This document shows positions 51,723-62,500 of a stretch of 64,000 nt of DNA, piece by piece. Source of the stretch: Monarcha castaneiventris obscurior (lineage: Eukaryota; Chordata; Aves; Passeriformes; Monarchidae); assembly GCA_026261815.1 (NCBI GenBank), contig JAMPIT010000174.1, positions 5,456,001 through 5,520,000 of the forward strand. The letters are read 5' to 3'. Within the stretch, counting starts at the first letter, position 1. Every line of letters begins with the position of its first letter. The notes below the pieces were generated by a model. The model was not told where the DNA came from. It worked only from the letters and a program-made list of their open reading frames with translations, and searched no databases. The translations under genes and the position numbers were made by a program.

Positions 51723-52842
51723 CGTCTTTCTGTCTTTCTTTCCCTTGCAATAATGCATTTCAGGGTGTGAAAGCCACTGAAAGAATCTGTTTTGTTCATA
51801 GTCTTCTAAGTGCTGAAGAGCCTGAACCGACAGTGACAGATCACTCTAAAAGTTGCCTCCCACCTCCTACAAGGAACAAAGTTTTGCAAAATCCCAGTCG
51901 GCAACCTTGGGCTGCTCACCACCCCTGGTCTTCTTCCTGCGCCAGGCTCTTGTACGCGGGATCTCTGCAGGCTCGCATCGGCCTTGCCGCCGAGGATGGG
52001 AAGGGTGAGCACGGCCGGCGGGTGTCCCGCAGCACGTCCCGGGGCCCTGTGCCGCCCGCGCCTTCCCTCCGCACCCACCAGGGGCCACTGCAGCCGAGGG
52101 GATGCGGCCGCAGCTCGGGCGCACCGCTCAGGCGTCTGCATCGCTAAGGGAAACGTAGCGCGGCATAAAGTGTTTGGCATAAATTCGTGGAATTGACGCT
52201 ATAATCACCAGTGCAACATTTCCATGAGGGATTAGGCTTTGCTTCTTCCCACGGAAGTTTGCGTCCTGTTTATCATTCTTTGCGATTGCACCAAAGAAAT
52301 CTTTAACTTAAGGCTCCAGATCCTGCCGGCTGCTTTGCGTGGTTCAGAGCAAGGCGTGAGCACTGGGATTCCGGCAGCCCCCCCTTGGGCCCCTACATGA
52401 TGCTCATTTTGCCCTGGAAAGTAGTTTCACTTCAATTTTTTCCCCCTCCATAGCGAGAATTTAATAAAATGAACTTAAATGCATTTCGGTTTAACTTTGT
52501 TCCTGCTGACGGATCTGAGGCGACAGGTGGCTGCTGCGTGGGGAAGCGGCCGAGCGTCGCCGCCCGCGGAGCGCCGCCGGCGCGGGGCAGCGGAGCGGCC
52601 GCAGCGGGACCTGCCCCGGTCTGCACGGCCCCGCCGGGGCGGGCAGCTCCCCCGGCCGCCGAGAGGCGCCGGGCGGCGGAGCGGGAGCCCCGCGGGGCTG
52701 AGTCGGCCCGGCCCCCGCCGCCGCCGCCCGGGAGGGGCCGGGCGGGGCCGGCAGGAAACCCCGCCCCGGGCAGCGCCCGCCGCGCTCCGCGCAGCCTGCG
52801 CTGCTCAGCGGAGCCGAGCCGAGCAGAGCCGGGAGGCTGGAG

Positions 52843-52892
52843 CGGGACAGCACAGCACGGGACGGGACGGGACAGGACCGGACGGGACGGGG
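52843..52892 (+). repeat. GGGAC/CGGGA pentanucleotide run in the promoter
   Basis: A short imperfect array of GGGAC-type units (GGGACAGCACAGCACGGGAC, then GGGACGGGACAGGACCGGAC) in the core of the CELSR1 CpG island. It is G-rich on the plus strand. It is close to the likely transcription start. Confidence 0.8.
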
Positions 52893-53030
52893 TGGACGAG
52901 GCGCGGCGGCTCTGCCGTGTCGCGCAGCCACGCGGGACCGCGCCGCCCGTGGGCCGGCCCCGCCGCGGGGGGGACCTCGGTATTTGATTTTCTTTTCTTC
53001 TTTTTGGCGAAGGAGAGGAGCAGCAGGTTT

Positions 53031-53087
53031 ATGCTAATCGCCCTCTGGGGAGCGGCGGCGGGAGGAGGAGGAGAGGAGCCATTTTGA
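53031..53087 (+). CDS. Upstream ORF 1 in the CELSR1 leader
   Basis: ATG at 53031 opens an 18-codon frame ending at TGA 53085-53087. The base at -3 is T, a weak context. The peptide has no known function. It counts as a leader uORF only if transcription starts upstream of it. Confidence 0.35.
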   Translation: MLIALWGAAAGGGGEEPF

Positions 53088-53219
53088 ACTCACTTCAAAG
53101 TTTAAGGTGGAAAAGTTGGAGCTCTCCAGCCCGCTGCCCGCGGACCGGGACGGGGCGCGGGGCTCGGGGCCGGCGGTGCCCAGGAGGCGAGGGCGGTGGG
53201 GAGGGCCGGCCGGCGGCTG

Positions 53220-53297
53220 ATGGATGCGGGCGGGCGGGCAGCCCGGCGGGTGGATGGATTGTGCGGCAGCCCGCTGCCCGGCCCCGCTGCCCGCTGA
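53220..53297 (+). CDS. Upstream ORF 2 in the CELSR1 leader
   Basis: ATG at 53220 is in the same frame as the proposed CELSR1 start, but stops at TGA 53295-53297, ten bases before the ATG at 53307. This in-frame stop shows that the CELSR1 signal-peptide frame cannot begin further upstream. The closeness would favour reinitiation. Confidence 0.35.
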   Translation: MDAGGRAARRVDGLCGSPLPGPAAR

Positions 53298-53505
53298 GCT
53301 CCGGAGATGCCGCGGCTGCTGTCCGCCGCCGCCTGCGTGTCCTGGGCCGCGCTGCTCTGTGCCCTGGCATCGGCCGGCGGCGGGGACCCGCGGCCGCCCC
53401 GCGCCGCCCCTCTCCTCCACCTGCCCGCGGGGCGCCCCGCCGCTGCCTCTGCCTCTGCCGCCGCCGCCGCGGAGCCGCCGGCGCTGCCGCCCGCCGGGCG
53501 CCTGA
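53224..53505 (+). CDS. Upstream ORF 3, overlapping the CELSR1 start
   Basis: ATG at 53224 opens a 93-codon frame in the third phase and runs past the CELSR1 ATG at 53307. An overlapping uORF of this kind usually lowers translation of the main frame. The product is proline/arginine-rich from base composition and no function is suggested. Confidence 0.3.
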   Translation: MRAGGQPGGWMDCAAARCPAPLPAELRRCRGCCPPPPACPGPRCSVPWHRPAAGTRGRPAPPLSSTCPRGAPPLPLPLPPPPRSRRRCRPPGA

Positions 53506-56500
53506 GGGCTGCGGGCACCGCGCCGCGCGCCGCGCTCCGCCCGCCGAGCCCCGCGGGCCCCGTGGCGGCGGCCCCTGCCCGCGGCGCGCCCGGCACCGGG
53601 CGGCCACCGAGCCCCGCGGAGCCGCCGCCGGCTGCTCCTCGCTGCCGGGCAGGGAGGGCGGCGGGCGGCGGGGAGCGCGGCGGGCGCGGAGCCTCAACAG
53701 TCCCCCGCAGTTCCAGCTGCCCAGCTACCAGGTCTCCATCCCCGAGAACGAGCCGGCCGGCACCGCGGTCATCGTGCTGCGGGCCCAGGACCCCGACGAG
53801 GGTGAAGCCGGCCGGCTGGCGTACTCCATGGAGGCGCTCTTTGACGAGCGCTCCAACGACTACTTCACCATCGACGCCGAGACGGGCAGCGTGGTCACTG
53901 CCCGCAGCCTTGACCGGGAGACGAAGGACACCCACGTGCTGAAAGTTACCGCCTCCGACCACGGCTCCCCACGCCGCCGCTCAGCCACCACCTATCTGAC
54001 AGTGACTGTGAGTGACACCAACGACCACGAGCCAGTGTTTGAGCAGCCCGAGTACCGGGAGAGCATCCGGGAGAACCTGGAGGTGGGTTACGAGGTGCTG
54101 ACCATCCGTGCCACCGATGGTGATGCCCCAGCCAATGCCAACATGCTTTACCGGCTGCTGGAGCCAGGAGATGGTGACGGAGTCTTTGAGATTGACCCGC
54201 GTTCCGGGGTTGTGAGGACCCAAGCCTCGGTGGACCGCGAGGAGGTCTCTGAGTACCACCTGGTGGTGGAAGCCAATGACCAGGGCAAGGATCCGGAGCC
54301 TCGCAGTGCCACAGCTATGGTGCACATCACTGTAGAGGATGAGAATGACAACTACCCTCAGTTCAGTGAGAAGCGCTACCTGGTCCAGGTGCCAGAGGAT
54401 GCCCCAGTGAACAGCCAGATACTGCAGGTACAGGCCACAGATCGGGACCGGGGCAGCAACGCTCAGGTGCACTACAGCATTGTGAGTGGCAACCTGAAAG
54501 GCCAGTTCTACATTCACTCTTTCTCTGGTGCCATCGACCTGATCAACCCTCTGGATTACGAGACTATTCGGGAGTACACGCTCCGGATCAAAGCCCAGGA
54601 TGGGGGCAGACCTCCTTTGATCAACTCCAGCGGTATGGTGTCGGTGCAGGTTGTGGACGTGAATGACAATGCCCCCATCTTTGTGAGCACTCCCTTCCAG
54701 GCCACGGTGCTGGAGAATGTTCCTCTGGGCTACTCAGTGCTGCACATCCAGGCTGTGGATGCTGACTCTGGAGAGAATGCCCGCCTGGAGTACAAACTCA
54801 TAGAGATGGCACCGACCGCTGGAGGTGCCCCTGTAGCAGGTGACTCTGGGTTCCCTTTTCAAATCAACAACAGCACAGGGTGGATCACTGTGGCTGCAGA
54901 GCTGGACCGAGAGACTGTGGAAAACTATCACTTTGGGGTGGAGGCCAGGGACCACGGTGTGCCGGTCATGACCTCCTCAGCCAGCGTGTCCATCACTGTC
55001 CTGGACGTGAATGACAACAACCCCACCTTCACAGAGAAGGTGTATCATCTCAGACTGAATGAGGATGCAGCTGTGGGCAGCAGCGTTCTGACCCTGACAG
55101 CAGTGGACAGGGACGTTAACAGTGTTGTGACTTACCAGATTACCAGTGGCAACACCAGGAACCGTTTTGCCATCACCAGCCAGAGTGGAGGAGGGCTGAT
55201 CACACTGGCCTTGCCCTTGGATTACAAACAAGAAAGGCAGTATGTGCTCACAGTCACTGCCTCTGATGGCACTCGCTTTGACACTGTCCAGGTCTTCATC
55301 AATGTCACAGATGCCAACACCCACCGTCCAGTCTTCCAGAGCTCCCACTACACAGTGAGTGTCAGCGAGGACAAGCCCATTGGCACCTCTATTGTCACCA
55401 TCAGTGCCACTGATGAAGACACGGGGGAGAATGCAAGAATCACTTATATTTTGGATGATAATATCCCCCAGTTCCGCATTGACCCTGACACAGGCACAAT
55501 CACCACTCTGATGGAGCTGGACTATGAGGACCAGGCCTCCTACACATTGGCCATTACAGCCCATGACAATGGTATCCCCCAGAAATCGGACACCACGTAC
55601 GTTGAGATCCTCATCCTGGATGCCAATGACAACGCACCCCGCTTCCTGCGCGACCGCTACCAGGGCTCGGTTTTTGAGGATGTGCCACTCTCCACCAGTG
55701 TCCTGCAGCTGTCTGCCACTGACCGTGACTCAGGCCTCAATGGCCGTCTCCTCTACACATTCCAAGGTGGTGACGATGGAGATGGAGACTTCTACATCGA
55801 ACCCACTTCTGGAGTGATACGCACACTGCGCAAGCTGGACCGCGAGAACGTGGCTGTCTACAGCCTGCGGGCCTTTGCTGTGGACAGGGGCAGCCCACCA
55901 CTGAAAGCCTCTGTGGACATCCAGGTGACTGTGCTGGACATTAACGACAATCCCCCTGTCTTTGAGAGGGATGAATTTGATATCTTCGTGGAGGAGAACA
56001 GCCCTGTGGGCTCTATTGTTGCAAGGATCAGTGCAGCTGATCCTGACGAGGGGACCAATGCACAGATCATGTACCAGATTGTAGAGGGGAACATCCCTGA
56101 GGTCTTCCAACTAGACTTGCTCAATGGAGACCTCACAGCCCTAATGGACCTGGATTATGAGAGCCGGACGGAGTATGTCATTGTGGTGCAGGCCACTTCA
56201 GCCCCTCTTGTGAGCAGAGCAACTGTGCACATCCGCCTCCTGGACCAGAACGACAACCCACCCGTGCTGCAGGACTTCCAGATCCTCTTCAATAACTACG
56301 TGACCAACAAGTCGAACAGCTTTCCCTCTGGTGTGATTGGCAAGATCCCAGCTCATGATCCCGATGTGTCTGACAGCCTGGCCTACACTTTTGTCCAAGG
56401 CAATGAATTAAACTTGCTCCTTTTGGACTCTGCCACTGGGGAACTCAAACTCAGTCGTGATCTGGACAACAACAGACCCCTGGAAGCCCTCATGAAAGTG

Positions 56501-56510
56501 TCAGTCTCAG
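53307..56510 (+). CDS. CELSR1: CELSR1 (flamingo cadherin adhesion GPCR), first coding exon
   Basis: First coding exon of a seven-pass cadherin, a plasma-membrane adhesion receptor that works with Frizzled and Vangl proteins in planar cell polarity. ATG 53307 (G at -3) opens a signal peptide, MPRLLSAAACVSWAALLCAL, then a low-complexity Ala/Pro/Arg stretch. Cadherin repeats follow in another frame: EC1 from about 53708, EC2 54037, EC3 54358, EC4 54679, EC5 55026, EC6 55331, EC7 55640, EC8 55958 and a partial EC9 from 56263. Most end in the calcium-binding DxND motif (DTNDHEP, DENDNYP, DVNDNAP, DINDNPP, DQNDNPP); EC5 ends DANTHRP, as in the family. CELSR1 rather than CELSR2/3 is favoured by the EC9 text (NNYVTNKSNSFPSGVIG; SRDLDNNRPLEALM) and the EC4 insertion before GFPFQ. 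The cadherin frame has no ATG before 53828, so a base seems to be missing between about 53380 and 53690. EGF, LamG, GAIN and seven-helix parts lie beyond the window. Confidence 0.9.
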
Positions 56511-56516
56511 GTAAGC
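56509..56516 (+). other. CELSR1: 5' splice site ending CELSR1 exon 1
   Basis: AG followed by GTAAGC (exon ends at 56510). The open cadherin frame ends one base into a codon (phase 1), and family alignment stops at the same point, after VSVS. Translation past it gives an unrelated 21-residue tail and a stop at 56573, as expected for intron. Confidence 0.92.
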
Positions 56517-59500
56517 AAGCGTTTGAGTGCATGATTCTGCTTGTCAGACCAATACGGGGGCACGGGCAGAAATAACACACTTGCAGTTTAGAGCGTAGCT
56601 TTTGGTTTCCTGAAGCAGCAATTTATCTGAAATTTTTGGAGAGGAACCACAAAAATGTATAAAGCCTATGTGCTGTAGATTGAAGTGGTGCTTTGAGGTT
56701 ATTTAGTAAACGTGGATCACAAGGATAAATAAATATGCGTGTGCATGGAAGGGTGCATACTCCCTCAGCTGAGGTGGTGCCTTGGCTGGAGCTTTTCTGA
56801 TGTGGTTCCATAAAGGTAGTAAATGATGTAACTTGCAAAGATGTAGGGAGTGCATGTGTATCTGTAATGCTGTCTCCCCTCCCTCTTTTTTTCTCTAAAA
56901 CAAAAGTTGAGATTTGGTATCTCTGCTTTTTCAGCAACAAAACATGTTTACTCCCTTCTGTGTACCCAGAGGTTTGGCTGGTAGTTCCTTAGACCTCAGG
57001 CCAGAGCTGGTGTAGCCCAGGTGGATGTGCTGCTGCTGGAGCTGTGCTAGTTTGCATTGCTGGCCCACACTCCTGTGGGAAATGGCAGCTCTGAAAGCAA
57101 TGAATTATGGCTCTGTGATAGCAGTGTAATGTGGCTAATGGCACTGGAGTTGCTTTAATGGCACCAGGGGCAGATACTGGCCAAATGCAGCCCCCAAATC
57201 AGGGCTGTTGTGGGGAGGGAGCGAAAGGGAGAGGGAGGGATACTGTGCCATTAACTTCCTTGAGAACCTGTGTCTGTGTGTGCGTGGAGACTGCTCGATA
57301 TTGTCCAAGATGTTCTTTTATTTGAGCACATACACGCTCTTTGGATATTATTCTTTTTCTGCTCAGTTGCTTGTTTATCATGGAATTACTTTTTATGCCT
57401 CTAATTGTGGCATCAATCATGCAATGAGTAATTTCCTCTGCAGGTGCCACTCTATGAAGTTTACTGTGGACCTGATCCCATATTTCTGTTGACTTTCCGA
57501 GGTTTAGCCAGACAGTTTCCTCGCTGCCTCTCTCTGTAAACTAAAACTAAGATTTGCATTATCTTTGTAAAAAAGAAAAAAGTTCAAAGTACTAGGTATG
57601 TAAAATCACACTTGGAGAGGTAATTAGAAAAGTAATAATCAAACTGTGGCATAATCCCAGCAGTGATTGTTTTGCTGTAAAAGTGTCCACAGTGTGCAGC
57701 AAGGCATCGGAAGAATGAGCCACACTTTCCCTTGTGTTTGCAGGCTTGAGGTTCTTTTTGCTTCAGAAAAATGAAAATGATATTAACTGAGCTGACTGAT
57801 TTTGCTACAGTGTGTCTCCTGAAAAGCCGCTCCTGATTCTTCCAAAATGCTGAGGGGCAGCTTATATGGTAAGGTAAAAGCTGTTTCCATGTCCTGTGAG
57901 GACTTGCAGGAAAAACAGATAGTAGGCTTGTGGCCTTAAAGAAAAACATTTGGATTAAGGTGCAGATGATTGCGTGGTCACTGTCTGTTTGAACCAGTAG
58001 CTCTTTATCTGGTAGCAGAAGATAAGAACTCATCTTGAAGCACAAAGCTTGGAAAAGTTGTTAGACTAGGTGAAGAGTGTGTTTCAGAAAAATATCTGAC
58101 ATGAACGATTCCTTTCTCAGTATAATGATTTACACAGTTTAAGTGGGTGAAGTTTCAGGTAGGAGTGAAGACCGGTTTTCTTACGCGGGAGATTGATTAT
58201 CCCAGCATCATTTTCATGTTTTGTGAAGGTGTGAACTTTGAAACTGTTGTGATGGTCATCAAAATGGACTGTCTGCCTTGTGTCTTGAAATACTTGAAAG
58301 GTTAAAGTTTTTTTATGGCTAGGATTTTAAGATAAGTTTAACAAGCACTGTTAAAATTTGACATTTATTTGGAGAAGTTCCGCTGTGTGGAAATTGGAAG
58401 GGCAGTTTGTCATTGTTCGATTAGTCCATGAAAGTCTCACCTGCTTGGTTTCTCTGATTTATCTGATGCAATTCAGAAAAGAAAAGAGACAGAGAAGAAG
58501 CTCAGACAGAAGTACTCCACAGGGTTATCTCTAGATGTTGCAAAACACCTGCAAATCATCTGCTAAAATGACCTGCCAGTTAGCTGAAAAAAACGTGTCT
58601 ATGGAGTAGCCATTAACCTCTCAACCCAGACAAACACAAAGTCCTCAGCTACTCACAGCTGCTCTTAGGTCAGGGAAGGACTAGAACTCTTTATGAACTT
58701 AGGGAATTTGATCTCTATATGCGTCGGAAATAACAGTGGTGCTACAAAAATCTTATTTCTATCTAGAGATGTGTTGTACTGCAGAGGCATGTGAGTGTGT
58801 GCAGAGCTAGCGAGGAGCCTTGCTACTCCACTGAGTTACTTCGAGACACTGATACGTGGCTAAACCCAGCACTCTTTCCTTTGACTTGGGGCTTATTCAA
58901 ATAAGCACGGTGATTTTGGCCTTCTGCTTATAAACAAAATGTAAGAATCATGAAGACCAAGCAAATGGAGCTAATAGGCTTCATAAAGCTGTCAGAAATT
59001 TCATGTCAGCACTGTCAGAAGCTCTGTGGGGTGGTGAGCAGCTGGGGCAGGCTCGGGGCGTGCTGTGGTACCCGTGGGGTACCTGTGGGTTGTGCCCCCA
59101 CAGCCAGTCAGGAAGCAGCCCCGGCGGAGGAGGGAGGAGTGTGGGCGGTGTGGATATTAGCATTTTGCTTTGGATTGGGAAGGAGCTTTTGAAGTCTGCG
59201 TCTTTTGAAGTGATTCTCTCTTCAGGGGTGCCCCTCTGCCTGTGCCTGTTGTACAGAGCCATCTGAGTGAACAAACCGGACCCCTTTTGCATGCAACTGT
59301 TCCAGAAATGCTCCAGGGGTCCCTTAAAAAGGCACATTCTTCTTTTTCTGGTGTACCTCCAAGGCTTTGCTACAGAAAAGCAGAGCTTTGGCTTTATATT
59401 CCCATGTCTACACATTGTGTCCTTGTTGTAACAACTGGGGTGAAATCTGGACTCTGCTGAAATGCTGCCCCTGCTTTACAGGAGGGGCAGGATTTTACTC

Positions 59501-62500
59501 TGGCCTTCTAAAACAGGTGGTCAAGAGTCGATCAGTCTGTGATTTCTTGTTGTTACTAATAAATGTGTCACTTAAATTGACAGGATGGTTAAATATGATT
59601 ACTTTTTGTCCACAGTGATGTTCATGATAATGTAAATTGGGATTTATTTGGTAAAAAAATGGGTTAAACATCGCTGAAGTCACATTGCTTTTGCCTGTGT
59701 AAGACATTGTATCATTGTATCACCGCTCCTGCTGGGGCGGCAAGGGGAAGGCTGGTATGAGCATTAGCTTTGCACAAATGTTACACAAGTTTGCCCGGGT
59801 ATCACATTGCAAACACTGCTGGCACCTGCTTGGCTGTGTTGCCACAAGTAGTCCCACTTATCATCAACGACAGCTCGGTGGGATACAATAGATGTGTGTG
59901 CAAACTCCTCTGGGAACCCGGCCTAAATCAGCAGTGCAGGCAAAACCCAAACTGGCTGGATGCTACAGCTTTTGAGTGGTCCAGATAAATGTAAAATATC
60001 GTTATGCAACCTACAATATACAATTCTGGGAAGGTGTTGCACCTCAGGCAGTGAGAGATAGACACCCAAGCATTTTTGAGGACTGTGCAAGCTCAAGTAT
60101 TGTCTTTTACATTTCTTTAGCTTTAAATATCCAGTGGCATTCAGTGAGGTTATTGACTATCAGCAAATAGAAATTAACATAGAGCTTGTTTGTGTTACAA
60201 TCAACTTCGGGAATTTTTACTCAGAGCTTAGTAAAGGATCTTCATTATTATTGTAATTTAAAAGTCATTATGCTAATGTTCCTGAATCTCCAGATCTGTG
60301 CCTTCTCCATACAAATATAGATGATGCAATACTTTGGTGCAGTCCTTCTGAGAAAGGTGAGGCCGCAGCTGTGCCTGAGATTCAAAGCACTGGGGGTTAC
60401 TTGTGTGAGGCAAAATTTGAAATTAAAGGGAGAAAGGAAATTCTAGCGAAAAGGTATCCTTGTAAGTACAGGGACACCTCTGGGGACAGAGGCTGAGCAT
60501 GGTGTGACCTCTCAGGATGCGTGCCGGACTCCTGGGCAGCATCAGGGTGCACCCCGTCCTCGTGCCCCCATCTTTGGGCAGCAGGGCAGGGGGGTCCTCG
60601 TGAGCTTTGGGGGCAGGTCCGCAGGGCAGCTGCTTCTGGCTGCCAGCAAGGACTTGCCTCCAGGGACAGCGAGGGGCACTTAGCACCCAAACTGGCATCC
60701 ATGGCCTCCCTCCCAGGGAAACATTCCTGCAGGCAGCTGATGTAGGGATCCCTGTGAGATATACAATTAGGAGATGATGGAAATGGATGGGTGGAGAGGT
60801 GGAGAGTCCTCCCCTTAGAGCAGGAGAGCCTGTTGTGTGGCTTTTGCATGCTGGTGTCCCAGGGGCCTTGGGCTCTTGCACTTCCCTCGTGCATCCCACC
60901 ATAGAGAGAGGGGAGGAGGCAGCAGCTCAAAGGCTGCCGAGGCCTGGGAGACAATGATGGGAGACCCATTTAGAAAGATGGCCTGATACCACAAAGCTGC
61001 AGGATTGTATCCCCAGTCGTTGTGCAGTGTGTTCGGTGGGGCTGAAGTGGGGGGTGACTGATAATAGCTAGTAGTGGTGAACATTTACATTTATTTTCCT
61101 AAAACAGCAAATCAGGAATAGTGACCATTAATTAAAGTTAGGGTAGCTCCTGGATCTGCTGGGGCTCCTTTATTGCATCCGTATAGGTTCTATATTCTAA
61201 ATCATGCTACAGCAAGATGCATTTTAGATGTGTGTCCTTCCAGCCTGCTGGAATGTGACTTTCCCTTTTCAGCTATGTGATCTGTTCCAGCTGATGAAAA
61301 CCTGGCTGCCTTGTTGCTTCCCCACAAGCTTCCTTCCACTTCATGCCTGGATTTCATAGGAGTGGTGTGTTTTTGTTTCAAAAGGCAGGAAAACGTCTAG
61401 GGCAATGAGGGGAAAATATTTAGTGGAGGTCTGACTGACAAAGTAACTTTTTACTGAGATAAAAAGTATCTTCTCTCTGTCAGTAAATACAATGTTGATA
61501 CTTTTCTCAGGAATTTCTGGGAAAGAGAGAGGCTAAAGTAACAAAAAGAAAGTAAAAGAAGAATGAGACTGGAGATATGACAGGGAGAAAGATCTAAGAG
61601 GCTTTACTTGATAAGTCTCATGGGAAAGAAATTAATTGTAGAGAAGTATGATGGTGGGATTACCTTAATTTTTTTTTTCCTCTCATTTTCAAATTATTTG
61701 CAAATGAGGAGATAGTTGTAATAAGCATTTTTTAAAAATGCTGATTTTGATTAGTAATTGGCTTATATTTTTTGATTACTTTTTAAGCTTCGGGGTATAT
61801 TAAAGAATTGGTTTCCTTAGTGTATTCTCTTGTGATTTGGTTCCCTCTCAGAAATCACTGAAGTATTCTTCCTTCTGACCTGTGCTCGTGGGCTCCAAAG
61901 AATCCTCTCTTGTTCTGTTTTTGTGGTCATGCATTTCAGCATTGTTTTAGGCTGCGATTGCGGAACATGCTGTAAACTGCCAAATACAGAATAAACATTG
62001 AATTGTTGTCCAAAGTAATGGCAAAAGGATCCTTTGTTTTGAATGCAGGAACAGTTTTCTGAGTTTCGATGTTGGCATGATAGTAAACCTGCAGTGGAGG
62101 TGGTGGTGGGGAAAGTAGGTGATGTGAAGCAGTGGGATTTTATACTTCATTATCTCCAACATCCCAAGTGTTACCTGAGGAAGCGTCTGGCTGCTGATAA
62201 AGCCTATCATTTTACATCTGCTCATTGAATGGTCCGTTTTCCTTCAGTGTATGTACTTAATGCCTTGGAACTCCTGTCCATTGTTGTCTCCTGTCTTGGA
62301 ACTAAATTAATTTTCTCAGGCATCCCATGATTGAGGAACATAATGTGAAGTTTCAGAGTATAACATTAGGTGAAGGTAGGTAGTGTTCTCACTGCTCTTC
62401 TGTAGGATGATTGAGAGACCCTTAGCAGACATTTGGTTAGGAGCCCAGACATCCTCACATTTCAACCAGTCTGGTCAGAGCATCTTGATCAGAGCATCCT

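Larger units (their letters stand above)
52480..53720 (+). promoter_or_regulatory. CELSR1: CpG island promoter of CELSR1
   Basis: The sequence switches abruptly at about 52500 from AT-rich to extremely GC- and CpG-rich and stays so through the first part of the coding exon. It has several GC boxes (for example GGGGCGGG near 52636 and GGGGCGGGGC-like blocks near 52735), no convincing TATA box and a pentanucleotide GGGAC run at about 52843-52892. The transcription start probably lies between about 52650 and 53000 and cannot be set more closely by eye. A T-rich patch at 52983-53006 interrupts the island. Confidence 0.8.

Noticed and set aside
51466..51799. Lysine/glutamate-rich open frames on the minus strand and the matching plus-strand frame
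   Set aside because: They are direct translations of the TTTTC microsatellite in different phases.
53084..53306. Taking the whole open cadherin frame from 53084 as the CELSR1 protein start
   Set aside because: The first codon is TTG, there is no ATG in that frame before 53828, and the upstream part has no signal peptide. A start at 53307 followed by a lost base explains the data better.
56511..56575. Extension of the CELSR1 frame past the donor to the stop at 56573
   Set aside because: The family similarity stops exactly at a consensus GT donor in the expected phase; the extra residues are intronic.
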